Assembly: GCF_008728515.1 (NCBI RefSeq)
Contig: NC_044977.1
Coordinates: forward strand, 168,625,139 to 168,689,138
Direction of reading: 5' to 3'
DNA: 64,000 nucleotides
DNA from: Papio anubis
Lineage: Eukaryota; Chordata; Mammalia; Primates; Cercopithecidae
In this document: positions 47,225 through 59,936 of the stretch, in pieces
How positions within the stretch are numbered: position 1 is the first letter of the stretch
Layout of the letters: each line of letters begins with the position of its first letter
Translations under genes and position numbers: made by a program
The notes under the pieces: model-generated
Database searches by the model: none
What the model was told of the DNA's origin: nothing
Seen by the model: only the letters and a program-made list of their open reading frames with translations

Positions 47225-47440
47225 AAAGTGTATTGAGCACCTAACACTTCATAAGTAGTATATATGGGATTTAAATGATATGGTCCCCACTCAAAGGAAT
47301 TGAAGTATTAAGATTTAGATTCAAAAAAAATTACAGATAAAGCAAAGCATGTTTATGAGTAAATAGTGAATGCACTATACAGTATTCACGTAGTTAAGGG
47401 AAGTGTTTTTTAGGAAGTAGGAAAGTTTGAGGCAAGCTTC
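47225..47440 (+). repeat. ancient mammalian repeat fragment, family uncertain
   Basis: 'gtgtattgagcacctaacac', 'gatatggtccccactcaaag' and then 'gggaagtgttttttaggaag' follow the same repeat order as at 33830-34830. Confidence 0.4.
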
Positions 47441-48689
47441 CATAATAGCCCTAAATCATCGGTATGAAAAACCATTAACTCAAACAGTACTCCTAACATC
47501 ACACGGAGGCTACCTTTGGGGAATGTGACAACTGTGGGTACACAGAATCTTCACAGAGGAGGTAAAGAAGAGTGTTTCGTTATTGTCACTGTTTGGCATT
47601 GTTTTCATACAGCCTTTGTTCCCAAGGTTAAAAGGCTCGATCTCAGCAAACACTTTGTCAGTTCATTATTTTTACAGGAGGAAATCTGCTAGTATATTCT
47701 CTGTGCTTACTGCTTTTTATTTCCAAACAACTTTGCCAGGAAGGCCGCTGATTCACCAGAGCTCCCCATTCACCTTGGCACCATTGTATGGCTTTGAAAC
47801 AAATTCTTCTCATTGTGGCAAGTGCTGAAAGCAAACTTATAGTGTATTTGATTCAGACCTGTCCTTCATTACTTTGGCAATAGGTCTAACTAAGTAAATT
47901 TATCATTATAGCTTTAAAATAATTATAAAACCTGAAAGGGAAAAAAAAATTTGATTTAAAGCCATTTCTTCCTCCAAGGATTTTGATAAAACAATCACAC
48001 GTGTAAACTGTGTTAGGTATTTTGTATTGATATCCATTTGTAAGCGCATACATCTAAATGTATACAAGCATTTTTGTGAATATATATGCATATATTAAAT
48101 TACATACACACTTCATGTATGTATAATATACTTTGTCCATCTGTTTGAATCATTCCTTATGTAAATAGACATCAGTACATACCTGAGATGCCCCAAGGTA
48201 CTCTTTTTTATAACATCATAGCACAAATATGCATGTAAAACTGATAACACCATCCTTACAAAATGAATTATGTGGTCAAAGTAAAAAAAGTATAAAATAC
48301 AATATTAGCATCTCTTCATCAAAAAGAGCTAAAGCTAAAAATAAATAAATAAAAGCTTATCTCCTAATTACAGGGTTGCACTTCAGAAACATCAAATATC
48401 CCAGTTGCAGATTAACCATGTGAGCCTAAATGTTCCATAGTAGATATTTGTTCCTTTTCTTGATTTCTTCTCTTCCACCTATATAACATTGGAACTGCGT
48501 AAAGAGAAGTAAACTTGAAGGTTATAATCTAAAATAGTCTGTCCCTGAATGGACCAGTTTGGTATTTTGTAATTATGCTCTATAATTTTTAAAGAATCAC
48601 TGGTACTGAAAATACCAATTTGCAGAAACTGCCTAGTGCATTAGAATCTGCAAAAGACGGCCTGACAATCAGTACTTTGAACAAATGTC
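47441..48689. other. unassigned AT-rich sequence
   Basis: No gene recognised. TATA/CATA-rich around 48060-48130 and an AAAT run at 48337-48353. Confidence 0.4.
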
Positions 48690-48862
48690 CAAGGTCCGTA
48701 CTTCTCAAATGTTAACGCTCAAACTAATCCCCTAGGGAACTTGCTAGAGTGTTGCTTCTGACTCAATGCATCTGCAGTGGCACCTAAAATCTGCATTTCT
48801 AGCAAGCTCACAGGGAATATGAAAAACGCTGGTTAAAGGACCAGACTTTGAGTACTCAGCTC
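48690..48862 (+). mobile_element. MER5A-like hAT MITE
   Basis: Has the terminal piece 'tacttctcaaatgt', the block 'agggaacttgctagagtg', then 'aaaatctgcatttctagcaa' and the closing 'agactttgagtact', i.e. inverted ends around the MER5A body. About 170 bp, non-coding. Confidence 0.7.
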
Positions 48863-49254
48863 TAGCTGATGGTGACCATAAGGCATGATGAGGAAGTAGT
48901 AGTCTAGTCATTAGTTCTCAAAATGTCAGACATTAATTTGTTTAGGTAAACAATTTGGAGTCAAAGTTATTTTATTAGTAATATTAATTAGTTTAAAAAG
49001 ATGAAGAAGAAAGAAAAGACGTAGGAAGAAAGACTGTCTTCTTAACCTATTGGGTTACTGTTCCATACACCTCAGCTAGGCTAGTTATGATAGAACTGAA
49101 TAAATTGTAATAGGCATTTCTTAGCTACATAGTTTTCTGTAACTTCTATAGCAAATAAAACTTTATAATTATTCTCTGCTTGGTTGATTGATGGATTCTC
49201 TCATTCTTGTTGCTTAATTCTCAAAAGACACGTTTATTTCCTCTCTTAGATTCT
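48863..49254. other. unassigned sequence
   Basis: No recognisable feature. Confidence 0.35.
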
Positions 49255-49390
49255 TTCAGTCCACACGTATTGCATACATACTGAACTAAATGGTATTGGG
49301 AATCACAAAACCAAATAAAGCACTATTCTTACCCTTCAAAGCATATACAGTCTGTCCAGGAGAAGAAACAAGAAACGAACTCAAATATCC
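49255..49390 (+). repeat. ancient mammalian repeat fragment, family uncertain
   Basis: 'ggtattgggaatcacaaaac', 'actattcttacccttcaaag' and 'acagtctgtccaggagaaga' fit the repeat type noted at 33830. Confidence 0.35.
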
Positions 49391-51201
49391 TAATTCAAGG
49401 TAAGATGTTATGTCATCGAAACAGAAACACCAGGGCTATTGTTACAGGAATTCAGAGGAATGTGGAATTATTTCTTAGTGCAGTGCCAGAGCATGACACA
49501 AATTTGAACCAGGTCTATCTTACCCGTAATTACCACGCTGTGCTGAAGACTGGAAACCAAGGGACCCAACTGTCAATGCTACAGGACTCTGAACTTGTCC
49601 TCAGGCAACCAGGGTGCTGGCACAGGTTTTTGTTTAAGCCTGACAATCATTCCTTCAGTCCTGAGTTTAAAACTTTAAGCTTCTCCTTGAGGCTAATCAG
49701 TTGAGTTTTTAATGGGCCTCATGAGATCAGTGTTGAATGAATACAGTTTTCAGTATATGTCCACTTAACATCCATTTCTCTGCTGCATGGTTTTCCTCTG
49801 TTGACATCATTCCCCCCAAAAATATAGTTTTTAATTATATGTCTTTTAATTCTAAAACTTTAGTTTCTTTAGTCACTTTTCAGCACATAAGAGAAAATTT
49901 ATATGAGACAAAGTTGTCATGTGGTGTTTGGGAATTGCATTCAATTTGTATTGCTCTATTGAATTATGACTATTATTATCATATAAAAAACTGTAAGAGA
50001 ATAATATAAGGCTGTTTCTGACATAATTCAAAATATGCAAAACAAATCTAATTTGTGTGAACCATTTTGACTCACAATTTTACTTTTACAACAAGCCTTA
50101 AAAATAGGTTATCAATTCTAAGGAAAGTATCCTAGCAAGGAAACATTATGAAGCAATTTACCGGTTCTATGACTTAGAGAAAAAAATTTTTTCGGTATTA
50201 TGCACCTAAATCTGCATAATTCTAAAAATGGACCATTGTTTCATGAAATATTGAATTGTGTGTTTTGTGCATAAAGCAATGAGTATTTATGGAAGAAAAT
50301 ATATGCAAAATTTGTATTGCAGAAAAGCAAGATGCCAAAACATCTCAGCAATATGATCATATATTTTGAAAATGGTTATTTATGGTTCACCTGTATATTG
50401 AGATAAAACAGAAGGAATGCATTTTTAAGGAGCAATGCCCCATTCCCTTCCAAAATTAATCATCATTTGAGTTTTCCAAATTATAGACAAATAATAATGT
50501 TTGATTTTGACATTGTTAACCATGGGCTTGTACTGCAACCATGTGTTAATCAAGCAAACTCACCTATCAAAAAGAATAACAACTTGACTGTTTCCATTAC
50601 ATTTACACTATGATGGCTAAACAATCACATCGAGAGCTGGGCCCCAAAAAGTGGGATGTATACTTTGGATTTGGAGCTGAGTCCTAGGACACCCAATTAT
50701 TGTGATGAATGCCTACTTTATATGTCTTTAACATCCTTTAAAAAGTGATGAAAGAGCTCTTGTCAATGTTGAGGAACATGAAGGGGTGTGAACAGGATCA
50801 ACACACACTGGTTAAGGTACTCAGAAATTCTTTGAATTATTCCCAGTATTTACTCAATAAACATCTGTGGATGGACCAATCCTATACAAGCTTTACGCTG
50901 ACAACAGTTCTTCCAGCAACTGTACATAAGCCAGTTCCTCAGTCTGCTGCATGGCTGTGGTTTACTCTGGTCATTCCTCTGCCAAATGCACAAGGAAGCC
51001 TGGTCAGGTAAAACTCTTCCAACTCTCTGAATGTGAATGACTGGCCTCCAGAGAGATTATCTATCATGCATTGTGAAGACAGTCCTAGACTTCTCTGTGA
51101 AAATATGGAACCATTATAAAGACACAGAAACCAAAGGACATTATGTTTTTCACTATCTTTTGCAAAAAGGGTCCCAAAGGAGGAGTGTGGGAGAAATAGA
51201 A
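49391..51201. other. unassigned sequence
   Basis: 1.8 kb without a recognised gene, RNA or repeat. Short open frames (49405-49704, 49737-50009, 50745-51011) have no motifs. This is one of the longest repeat-free stretches in the window. Confidence 0.4.
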
Positions 51202-51325
51202 AAGTCCCAGAGAAGGTACAATCAAAAGTATGAGTATTTCTACCATATGTTTACCATATTTCTACCATATGTCTAAACATATGGTAGAAATGCCCATACT
51301 TATGATTGTACCTTTTCTGTGACTT
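51202..51325. repeat. 124-bp imperfect inverted repeat (hairpin)
   Basis: Arm 51202-51249 pairs with arm 51278-51325 at 43 of 48 positions. The 28-base spacer contains a second copy of 'tttctaccatatg' (51259-51271), which pairs perfectly for 13 bp with 51278-51290 around a 6-base loop. Two alternative stem-loops are therefore possible. Not a family I recognise. Confidence 0.88.
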
Positions 51326-51888
51326 AGCAAAGAAACTGTCTTTATTTAAGTCTTTATGAAGTTGTAGTAATACTTGGAGAAGCTTTCTCAATTGCTTTAT
51401 TATAAAGAACAAAACTGGGAAGATACATTACCATAAAATAACCTCAATTAATGGTAGTTACTAGAGGTTACCTTGCAGAATTAGTTACCCAAAAAAAAAA
51501 AAAAAAAATCAAGAAATTTTGCACATTTAGTAATCATAACTATCATAACTAGAAATGTGACATCGTCATCACTGGATACTGGATGCCATTGTAAAGAAGC
51601 CTTTGAGCAATCATTTCAAAAGTCATTATAATAAGCAGTTACTTTAAGGAAGCCATGAATATCCACCCACAGAAACAATCAAAAACAATAATGCTACTGT
51701 TACACATATGGATTACTGTAGCATACCATCATTATCTCAACTTAAAGTGAAAACAGTATTCTTAGCCTGTAAAACTTTTAGGTGAATCAGAAAAATGGCT
51801 CTAAAAATGATTTTTTTAAATTGCTATCAAAACTGCCTGTAAAAATTTGAATAATTTTTTTTTAATGTGAGATTGAAAAAAAGGGATG
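51326..51888. other. unassigned AT-rich sequence
   Basis: Contains an A19 run at 51491-51509. Nothing else recognised. Confidence 0.4.
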
Positions 51889-52182
51889 GGCCGGGCATGG
51901 TGACTCATGCCGGTAATCCCAGCACTTTGGGAGGCCGAGGTGGGTGGATCACCTGAAGTCAGGAGTTCGAGACCAGCCTGGCCAACATGGCAAAACCCCG
52001 TATCTTCTAAAAATGCAAAAATTAGCTGTGCATGGTGGCGCACACCTGTAGTCCCAGCTACTCAGGAAGCTGAGGCAAGAAAATCACTTGAACCTGGGAG
52101 GTGGAAGTTGCAGTGAGTCGAAATTGCACCACTGCACTCCAGCCTGAGTGACACAGTAAGACTCCATTTCAAAAAAAAAAAA
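51889..52182 (+). mobile_element. AluS-like SINE
   Basis: Full-length plus-strand Alu from 'ggccgggcatggtgactcat' to 'actccatttc' and an A12 tail. The frame 51907-52116 is Alu-derived. Confidence 0.95.
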
Positions 52183-52299
52183 GATGTTTAAAATTGATGT
52201 CATTAATGTATATAATATTAAATATGCATATGTGACTAAGTAAATTAAATATTATACTACTATAATAATTTTATCTACATTATTTAAAGCTTATGTTTC
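52183..52299. other. unassigned AT-rich spacer
   Basis: No recognisable feature. Confidence 0.3.
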
Positions 52300-52415
52300 C
52301 ATGAGAGTGAGATATTTGTATATTTTGTTTACTTTTGGACCTCATGTGCATCAGACAGGAATTGACATATTGTAGGCATTCCATAAATATTTACCAAATG
52401 AATAAATACAGTTTA
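52300..52415 (+). mobile_element. L2 LINE 3' terminus
   Basis: 'gacatattgtaggcattcca' with 'taaatatttaccaaatgaat' is the terminal L2 pattern. Confidence 0.55.
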
Positions 52416-52534
52416 AAATTTTCTTTAATCTATCACTAGGAAAAAAAGTAAATTTTACAATAGTATTATAGTCATACATATGTGGTAATACCTTATTTTT
52501 TATATGAAACAAAATATATAATTTTATTAATTCA

Positions 52535-52735
52535 TATAGGGAGAAACAATTATAGATTCACATGCAGTTGTAAGGAATAATACAAAGATCCTTTTCACAG
52601 TTTGCCCAGTCTTTTCTGATGGAAATATTTTGCAGAATTATAGAATATTATGACAATAAGGATACTAACATTCATATAATTCACTGATCTTATTCAGGTT
52701 TCTATTCTACTTGTTGAGTCTGAGACATGGATTCC
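52535..52735. mobile_element. probable old LINE-derived fragment
   Basis: 'tcacatgcagttgtaaggaa', 'tttgcagaattatagaatat' and 'tcactgatcttattcaggtt' follow a non-coding block that I associate with old L1. Strand not assigned. Confidence 0.4.
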
Positions 52736-54501
52736 TGAAGGAACAAAAATGAAAATAGTTTTGTATTAAATACTTATTAAAACCAGTTAATACAGTCATT
52801 AGTAACAGGTCTTTAATTTTTTTTCTTAATCACTCTTAAAAAATGTTAGTATCATCCTCAAAATGCCCAAGTCCTCTGATGAGAAACATATAGGATGAGT
52901 TAGACTAATTAAATCGATTAGGTAGAACATATATGTTTTTATAGGCAAATATTCAATAAACAGATAATGTGACCCCTTCAAAGTTTATTCTCCTCTATTG
53001 TTTTAACAAAGAACAATGTACTTTTCTGCATTAATGGAAGCACTAGTTTGGAAATAATTCTGTGTTATGGGCTAGGCCTATCTGCTTGATCAAGTTGGAA
53101 GAATTGCCTGCTGGCTAGTAAAATTAATGAAGTGAACTCACACTTGGGACAACTACAGAGAAGAAAATATTCTTATCTATAGTTTTCTCACCAATAATAA
53201 AAAAGGGGTTGAAGTGCTTTATAAAGACCATTTAGCTCTAAAATTTCTATACTTATAAGCTACTTGCTAGCATTTCCAATGCATGTAAAGTGAGATTCTT
53301 TATATAATTTGCTGGTTATGTCTTGTACCTTCAGTACTTACCCACTTAACATTATTCTTTATTGTGATATAAAAAAGTTCTATGAGTAATTTCCACCAAA
53401 AGCCAATTATTACACACCCACCCTTATAAAAAGCCTGTGGCTTTCCCTCATATTGCACAAAGCTGCAAAGGGTCCTAACTGCCATCTCCTACTTGTACAA
53501 ATTCAGTTAGCATGCTCTTCAGCTCCAGTAGTTGTCACAAAAATGAGCAAGGCTCGATTTCCACATAGTCACTGAAATGATTCTTTTCATGTTAAACTAC
53601 TTCCAGGATGCCAGTCTGGAAGTCAGATCCTATGTATTGAATATCTACTTTTCCCCATGGAAAGTTCTATGTACCATGGGGAATCCAGAAAAATAGGCAC
53701 AGTCCTTGAGCAGTATATTCTGAGACTGGAGTTTCTCTTTTCATATTTGGGTTTCTTTTTTTAGACTATCAGTAACATTAGTTACAGAGAAAAAATAAAC
53801 AGGGAGAACATTGTTTGGAGTAATATGCTAGGGCTTTTACAGTAATAATTCTTGAATTACATGGGGGAAGTGACACTAAATGAATTCTAGTGAATTTCAT
53901 GATACCATCCTTTTTTGCTGTCTTAAATAACGAAAAAAAAAAAAAACAAAAAACTGAGGTATCAATAATGAAGCTTCTTTCTCAGACCTTAATTCTTTGG
54001 CCATTATTTTTATATTAATAATGTCTATCATACCTTCTCTGTAAGTAACCTTCAAGACTTACATCAGGTTTGCCTTCTAACGACATGTCAGGTGCAGATG
54101 GGTGATTCTTTCTCTTCTCTGTTCCCATAGCAAGGTGTACACACATTGACACTCTAGCACTCTTCATGTGTTTTTTGGATCACAAATTAGCTTTTTTCTC
54201 TTCATATAACATTTGTATACTTATAGTTTAGTCAATCACCCAATAAATTTATGTTGACTGAAATTTTAGAAATATTGACACTTGGTACAAAATTTAATCA
54301 GAATGTCTCATTTAAGAGTTAAAACCTCTATTGAATTCCATTCTACCTGTCTGTGTCAATATTTTTCAGTGTTCTAGTTGATTTTAAGGCCATTTTAAAT
54401 TAGTGGCCATTCATGAGGCACCATGAACTTCAACAGCAGCAACTGCAAGCAGCACACTCAGTGAGTTAATAAGAACCACCATCAACATGAGCATACCTAC
54501 T
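52736..54501. other. unassigned AT-rich sequence
   Basis: No gene recognised. A possible ancient-repeat piece lies at about 53610-53715, and an A-rich run at 53932-53951. Confidence 0.4.
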
Positions 54502-54549
54502 AATTTCTTCCCAAGAAGAAAAACCAATTTCTTCCCAAGAAGAAAAACC
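54502..54549. repeat. 24-bp perfect tandem duplication
   Basis: The unit at 54502-54525 (starting aatttcttcccaagaagaaa) is repeated exactly at 54526-54549. Confidence 0.97.
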
Positions 54550-54654
54550 AAAACCAACTGTAAAAATGATTTTTTAAAATCTTTGACCAAACTTTAATCT
54601 GTATACTCAATTATTGATTGGAAAGGTGAGTAGAAAAAACACAAATGTGGGGCT

Positions 54655-54865
54655 CCAGCATATCAGAGTTCAAATTCTAGCTCTACCAACCAATGACTGA
54701 CTATGTGAAGTTAAGAATATTTAGGATCTCTAAGACTTTGCTTTCCTACTAATAAAATGATAATTGTAATCCCTATTTTGCATAGTTGTACTCAAGATTT
54801 GAGGAGGTAAAGCTGCTGACAAACAGTAGACACTCCTTAAATGGTAGCTATGATGGCTATTTCTC
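54655..54865 (+). mobile_element. MIR SINE
   Basis: Sense MIR order: 'agagttcaaattctagctct', 'actatgtgaagttaagaata', 'gctttcctactaataaaatg', 'gcatagttgtactcaagatt', 'caaacagtagacactcctta'. Nearly full length. Confidence 0.75.
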
Positions 54866-55147
54866 AAATTGCTCTTAAAAGTTTACTTGGTTCTTGGATA
54901 TTGTTTCAAGGAAATATGATCATAAATTATGGAAACTAAGACTTATCTATATTAATGCATTCTTTTCAGAAGACGTATGCCGATCAAGTTTAAATGCATC
55001 TTAAATATTCAAAAGATCTTTTGCTATTACCATGCTATTCTTTCATAGCATTAAGTAATTATGTTTTGAGATATTTAGATTTTTTAAAATAGAACAGTAA
55101 TTAAACTCTTATCCATGCTGAATTCATTGATGAATAAGTTAAAATTC
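54866..55147. other. unassigned sequence
   Basis: No recognisable feature. Confidence 0.3.
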
Positions 55148-55465
55148 CAGGGACAGGCTGGGTGTGGTGGCTCATGTCTGTAATCCCAGCACTTTGGGAG
55201 GCTGAGGCGGGTGAATCATCTGAGGTCAGGAGTTCGAGATCAGCCTGGCCAACATAAAGAAACCCCATCTCTACTAAAAATACAAAAAATTAGCTGGGGT
55301 GGTGGCAGGCGCCTGTAATCCCAGCTACTCGAGAGGCTGAAGGAGGAAAATCACTTGAACCCAGGAGGTGGAGGTTGTAGTGAGCCGAGATCGTACCATT
55401 GTACTCCAGCCTGGCCAACAAGAACAAAACTTCATCTCAAAAAAAAAAAAAAAAAAACAGGGACA
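55148..55465 (+). mobile_element. AluS-like SINE with target duplication
   Basis: Alu at 55156-55440 ('ggctgggtgtggtggctcat' to 'cttcatctc') with an A-tail to 55457. cagggaca flanks it on both sides (55148-55155 and 55458-55465). Confidence 0.94.
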
Positions 55466-57384
55466 ATCAAAGAATGTCAAGAAGTGGCTCTCTTTGGGGA
55501 ACTGTGTCCTATCTGGCCAATCTTAGGGTAGGATTTCTAAAGAAAGTTTGAGGGAAACATAAGTCATTGTCTTTATGAGGCATATTCCAGTTAATCAGAA
55601 ATTCATCAGAATGAACTAAAAGCTAAAAAGCTGGTTAGTACAAGTTGAAGGTCATTTTCAAAATGGTTTAATTTCACCCATAACAATAGCCGAGGTTGAA
55701 GTATCTGGTCCCTCCTCACCTCACTGTATTAAGTAAAGGCTTTCTCTTCCAGTTTTCCACCCAAATTAAGCACATGTGAACTGTTGGCCATCAGTCAAAT
55801 TTCTGCTTGCTCTTTGATGCACCTTTGAGACATGACACATTTATCCCTAGAGAGGAAAAATTTGAATCTCTCCTGCCACTGTCAGTTAGGTCAAAATTAA
55901 ATTCATTATCTTTACCAAATACCTACTGATATTTGTATGTTACTCTTTTAGTGAATAATACCACCAAGTAGCATCAACATAAAAACCTGAAATCCTCCTA
56001 GGTTCTTTCTCTTTCTCTCTCTCAGCTTTTTCTCAACTAATTGATGAATGAATCTTGAACGTTTTACTTCTTGTTCCTTCCAAAAATAAAGTGATGAGAA
56101 GGCACAAAGATAGCTACATGTAGAGATTGGGATGCCTACAAAAGGCGAGACTGGCATCTATCTCTCTTTCTCCAGCCAGACATTTTCTGAATTGTTGAAT
56201 AATGATTTCCATTGCTGCCATGCAATTTGCATGAAGCCTTATGACAAAGTTCTTGAGAAAAATAATGATGTGTGTTCCTTCAACTTTGTAGGCAAACATG
56301 AATAATGAAACACTTACTTTCTCATGGCCTTCAGAATTCTAAAGGCCAAAAACTGAGTAGCCAGGAATAGTAGCATAAAAAGAAAAGACACTAATGGGAG
56401 CTACACTTTCAACATTTGTTGGCAAATATATATATATATATCACTTAAGGTGGCTGAATTTGAGCCATCTTAAATTCCCTCTCTTTTAACAGGCTCTTTG
56501 ATAGAGTAAAGAGTCTCTAGAAATATGTGACAGATAACCAAGATAGGCCTGAGGAGAAATGGTGGGGAAGAAGGCAGGCATAGAAGACCAGCTCACGAGG
56601 GCATCACCCAAGTCAGGAAGTGTGCAGTATAGACAGGCTCATAAAGGGCTTCTGATGACCCACAGATGTATACCCAAGAAGGCCTGCTTTTACATGCATA
56701 TTGAGGCCATTGAACAATATTTTTGTGAGATTATAATTCTTCTCCACTTACTCCCCAACCTCCACAGTCTTTGTGTGGAAGAGCCAGTAGCAGAATGGTA
56801 CTAAGAAGTTGAAGGAAGAGTGAAGAAAAAAAAAATCCATGTCTTTCTTTCACACTTAAGGTCCCAAAGTCAAGAGATAAAGTGACTTCTGGAGAGAAGA
56901 AATGCTTGTAATCATGTTGAAAAGGAAAGATTTTATGTAAACTGGCTTGGGATTTTTAATACCTATAGAATCTACCCAAAAAACTACCCAGGGACCAGAA
57001 AGTATGATCCAACCAAATATGTTTAAAGACCTTATTTGCAGGAACAAGAAGGAATTTCTTATATGTACCATTCAAATCCAGAGTCTGTTCAATAAAGTAG
57101 TTAGTTTCAACAATTATTGTTACGGTGGTGGTTGTGGTAGTGATGGTGGTGGTTGTTACTGTTATTGCCAGTAGCGATAGTAGTAATATCTATTTCTAGG
57201 TTTATCTTCTTCTATATGGTAAAACTTTTGAAGGCAGAAAATGCCTTTAGTTTGTAACCTTATAACTTAATGCAAGACCAAGTTAACTATTTTTTTTAAA
57301 TAACTGCTGAAGTATCTCATGAGACATGAAAATGTGAACAAATTTTGACCCTGCTGCATCCTTAACGTATTAAAGAATAAAAAT
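55466..57384. other. unassigned sequence
   Basis: Nothing recognised except a TA run at 56427-56441 and an impure GGT/GTT trinucleotide tract at 57119-57165. Open frames (55948-56299 minus, 56559-56804 plus) have no motif. Confidence 0.4.
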
Positions 57385-57570
57385 TCATTCAATCACTCAT
57401 TCACAAACATTTATCACATGCCTTCTACATGTCAGAAAGTATACTAGACACTGGAGTAAAATTATAGGCCAAAGAAATGTGATCCCTGACCCCATGGACC
57501 TTGTAGTCTACTGGGAAATACAGGAAGTTACTGGGCACCTATATTACACAATAGGAACTGATATGAGGAA
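57385..57570 (+). repeat. ancient mammalian repeat fragment, family uncertain
   Basis: 'catgccttctacatgtcaga', 'agacactggagtaaaattat' and 'gatccctgaccccatggacc' follow the repeat type noted at 33830. Confidence 0.45.
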
Positions 57571-58194
57571 AGTCTATAGGATCACTTAGAAGGTACACTT
57601 AATTCACACTGTGGTATGGTCACTGAACCTAAAATATTTACTACCTAGGCTTTATATAAAAAGTTTGCTGACCTCTGAGCTAGAAGGTTGGTTAGACTAG
57701 AATGTTCAAGATGGCCGCATTTACACATCTGGGAGCTGGTCTCAGAGTTGGGTTGCCTCCCTTTTCTTCTCCATGGTCTGTTATCCTTAAGTAGGCTTCT
57801 CCATGCTGCTTCAGAACATGATGGTTGCAGGATTTCAAGAGTGTGAAGGTACACTTGCAAGAATTCTCAGAACAACATCACTATAATTACTTCTATTGGT
57901 CAAGATGAGACATAAGACCAGTCTGCATTCAAGGAGTTGGACTAATGAACTTTCTTATCCGTTAGTGGGAGGAGTAGAAATACTGTATTTATTCCCCTTT
58001 GCAATACTAATTATACTGTCAGCAGTGTTTTAATCATACTACATAAATTTTCATATGTTTGTGATTTTATTATCTTAACTATCTACCACACTCAAAAGTA
58101 AAGTCCTTGTATCTTGATTGGGTTATAATTACATATGTGTATAAGGATTTCAGTTTCTTATGGAGAATACAGTCAAATTAATATTTCTTGAATT
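57571..58194. other. unassigned sequence
   Basis: No recognisable feature. Confidence 0.35.
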
Positions 58195-59335
58195 CAATTA
58201 AAACACCTACTGTTAAAAAATAAACAGAAAATCAGTGAGGATATAGAAAATCTGAATAACACCACCAACCAACTTAACTTAAATGACATATATAGAACAC
58301 CCCATCACCAACAGCAGGATATATATTACATATTATTTTCAAGTACACACTGAACATTCCCTTGGGTAGACCATAGTCTAGGTCATGAGACAAGTCACTG
58401 TATTTGAGAGGATTTAAACCATACAGAGAATATTCTCTGGCTACAATTTAATGTAATCAGGAGTCAACACCAAAAATAAAACTGAGAAATCTTCAATTAT
58501 TTGGAAATTGAAAAACAAAATTATAAATTACTAATAGACCAAGAAAAAATAACAGAAATTTTTAAATATCAAACTAAATATGAACACAATAATTAAATAA
58601 AAATAAAACATTTCAAATTGCATGGGATGCAGTTAAAACACTGTTTAGAAGAAACTTTATAGCTGTAAACACTACTGTTAATAGAAAAAAGATCTAAAAT
58701 CAATTATCTAAGTTTGCCTTTTAAAAACGTAGAAAAAAGAAAATCAAAGCCAAAGTCAAAGAAAATACTAAAGATCAAAGCACAAATCAATGAAATAGAA
58801 AACAGACAGCAATGAAAAATTGATACAGTTAAAATTTAGTTCTTTGAAAAGGAAAATTAGTAAAAGTTTACCTCAACTGACCAAGAAAAAGAATGATGTA
58901 AATTACCAAAATTAGGAACAAAGTAGGGGTTTTCGCTATAGAACATAGAGCTGTCAAAATATTTATAAGAGAATGTTACAAAAAACTTTATATGAAATAG
59001 ATGAGAAGAAATAGACACATTTCTAGAAAGACACAAATTACCAAAACTGAGTTAGGAATACACAGAAAATCTGAAGAAACCTGTATAAAGTAAATAACTT
59101 TGTAATTTAAAATCTTCCCACAAAGAAAAAATCAAAGCCCAGATGACTTCTCTGATAAACTCTATCAAACAAACATTTAAGCCAAAAGTAATACCAGTCA
59201 AAACACACACATACACACACATTTAGAAAATAGAAGCCAAAGGAACATTTCCCAACTCAATTGATGAGGCCACCACTACTCGGATACTGAAGTCAGACAA
59301 TGACATCACAAGAAAGAAAAACAATATGGTACAAT
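58195..59335 (+). mobile_element. L1M LINE ORF2 fragment
   Basis: Heavily decayed plus-strand ORF2 upstream of the RT core: 'atatatagaacaccccatca', 'cacactgaacattccctt', 'gaaattgaaaaacaaaat', 'atttctagaaagacacaaat', 'gatgacttctctgataaact', and 'tcccaactcaattgatgagg' near its end. No frame remains. Confidence 0.8.
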
Positions 59336-59449
59336 GTAATTTTGTGATAATTTTAAACATGTTAGCAGTATCTGTTCTTTTAAACAGATAAGAATAACTT
59401 TCACTTGGTTTTATTTATAGATATAGTAGAACTGAATTTTTAGAGCTTG

Positions 59450-59720
59450 TTCTATACTAAGCACTGTGCTAAGTACTGGGAAATCAGAAGCAAGTGTCAG
59501 TCCCTTCTTTAGTTGCTCACCATCTTGAAGAAAATGACAGAAATGTAAATGAGTAGCTGTTCTTATGTTCTAAAAGCTCTATGTTGTGAAATGCAGTGTA
59601 CACACACACAAAAAAAAAAATCATCACACTCAATGGTATTAAGAATTACTTCATAAAGAAATGCTTGAACAGCCTTGAAAAATCTTAGAAGACCCTAAGT
59701 TCTATCAACAGGAATTTGGA
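59450..59720 (+). repeat. ancient mammalian repeat fragment, family uncertain
   Basis: 'actaagcactgtgctaagta', 'tcagtcccttctttagttgc' and 'gcctt...tggactttatcctta' follow the order of the repeat at 33830-34830. A short CA/A tract lies at 59601-59621. Confidence 0.45.
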
Positions 59721-59734
59721 CTTTATCCTTAATG

Positions 59735-59880
59735 TCAGTGTTTCTGAAAATGTGGGAAAATCACTTGGGCTATTAAAGATAACACTTCTGTGCTTGATTT
59801 TAGATAATAAGAATCTCTGTGGCACAAACCAGGAATTTTTAACAAAAGTAATTTCCAAAAGTTCAAGAACTCTGGAATTA
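59735..59880 (+). mobile_element. MER5A-like hAT MITE, diverged
   Basis: 'aatcacttgggctatta', 'ataataagaatctctgtgg', 'aatttttaacaaaagta' and 'aagttcaagaactc' follow the MER5A order. Confidence 0.45.
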
Positions 59881-59936
59881 GTAACAAAGTATCATCAAAG
59901 GATTTTGATGAGGTTTATGGTAACATCAACTAACTC

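Noticed and set aside
57119..57165. GGT/GTT-rich tract as a Gly-rich coding repeat
   Set aside because: Impure trinucleotide microsatellite within a short chance frame.
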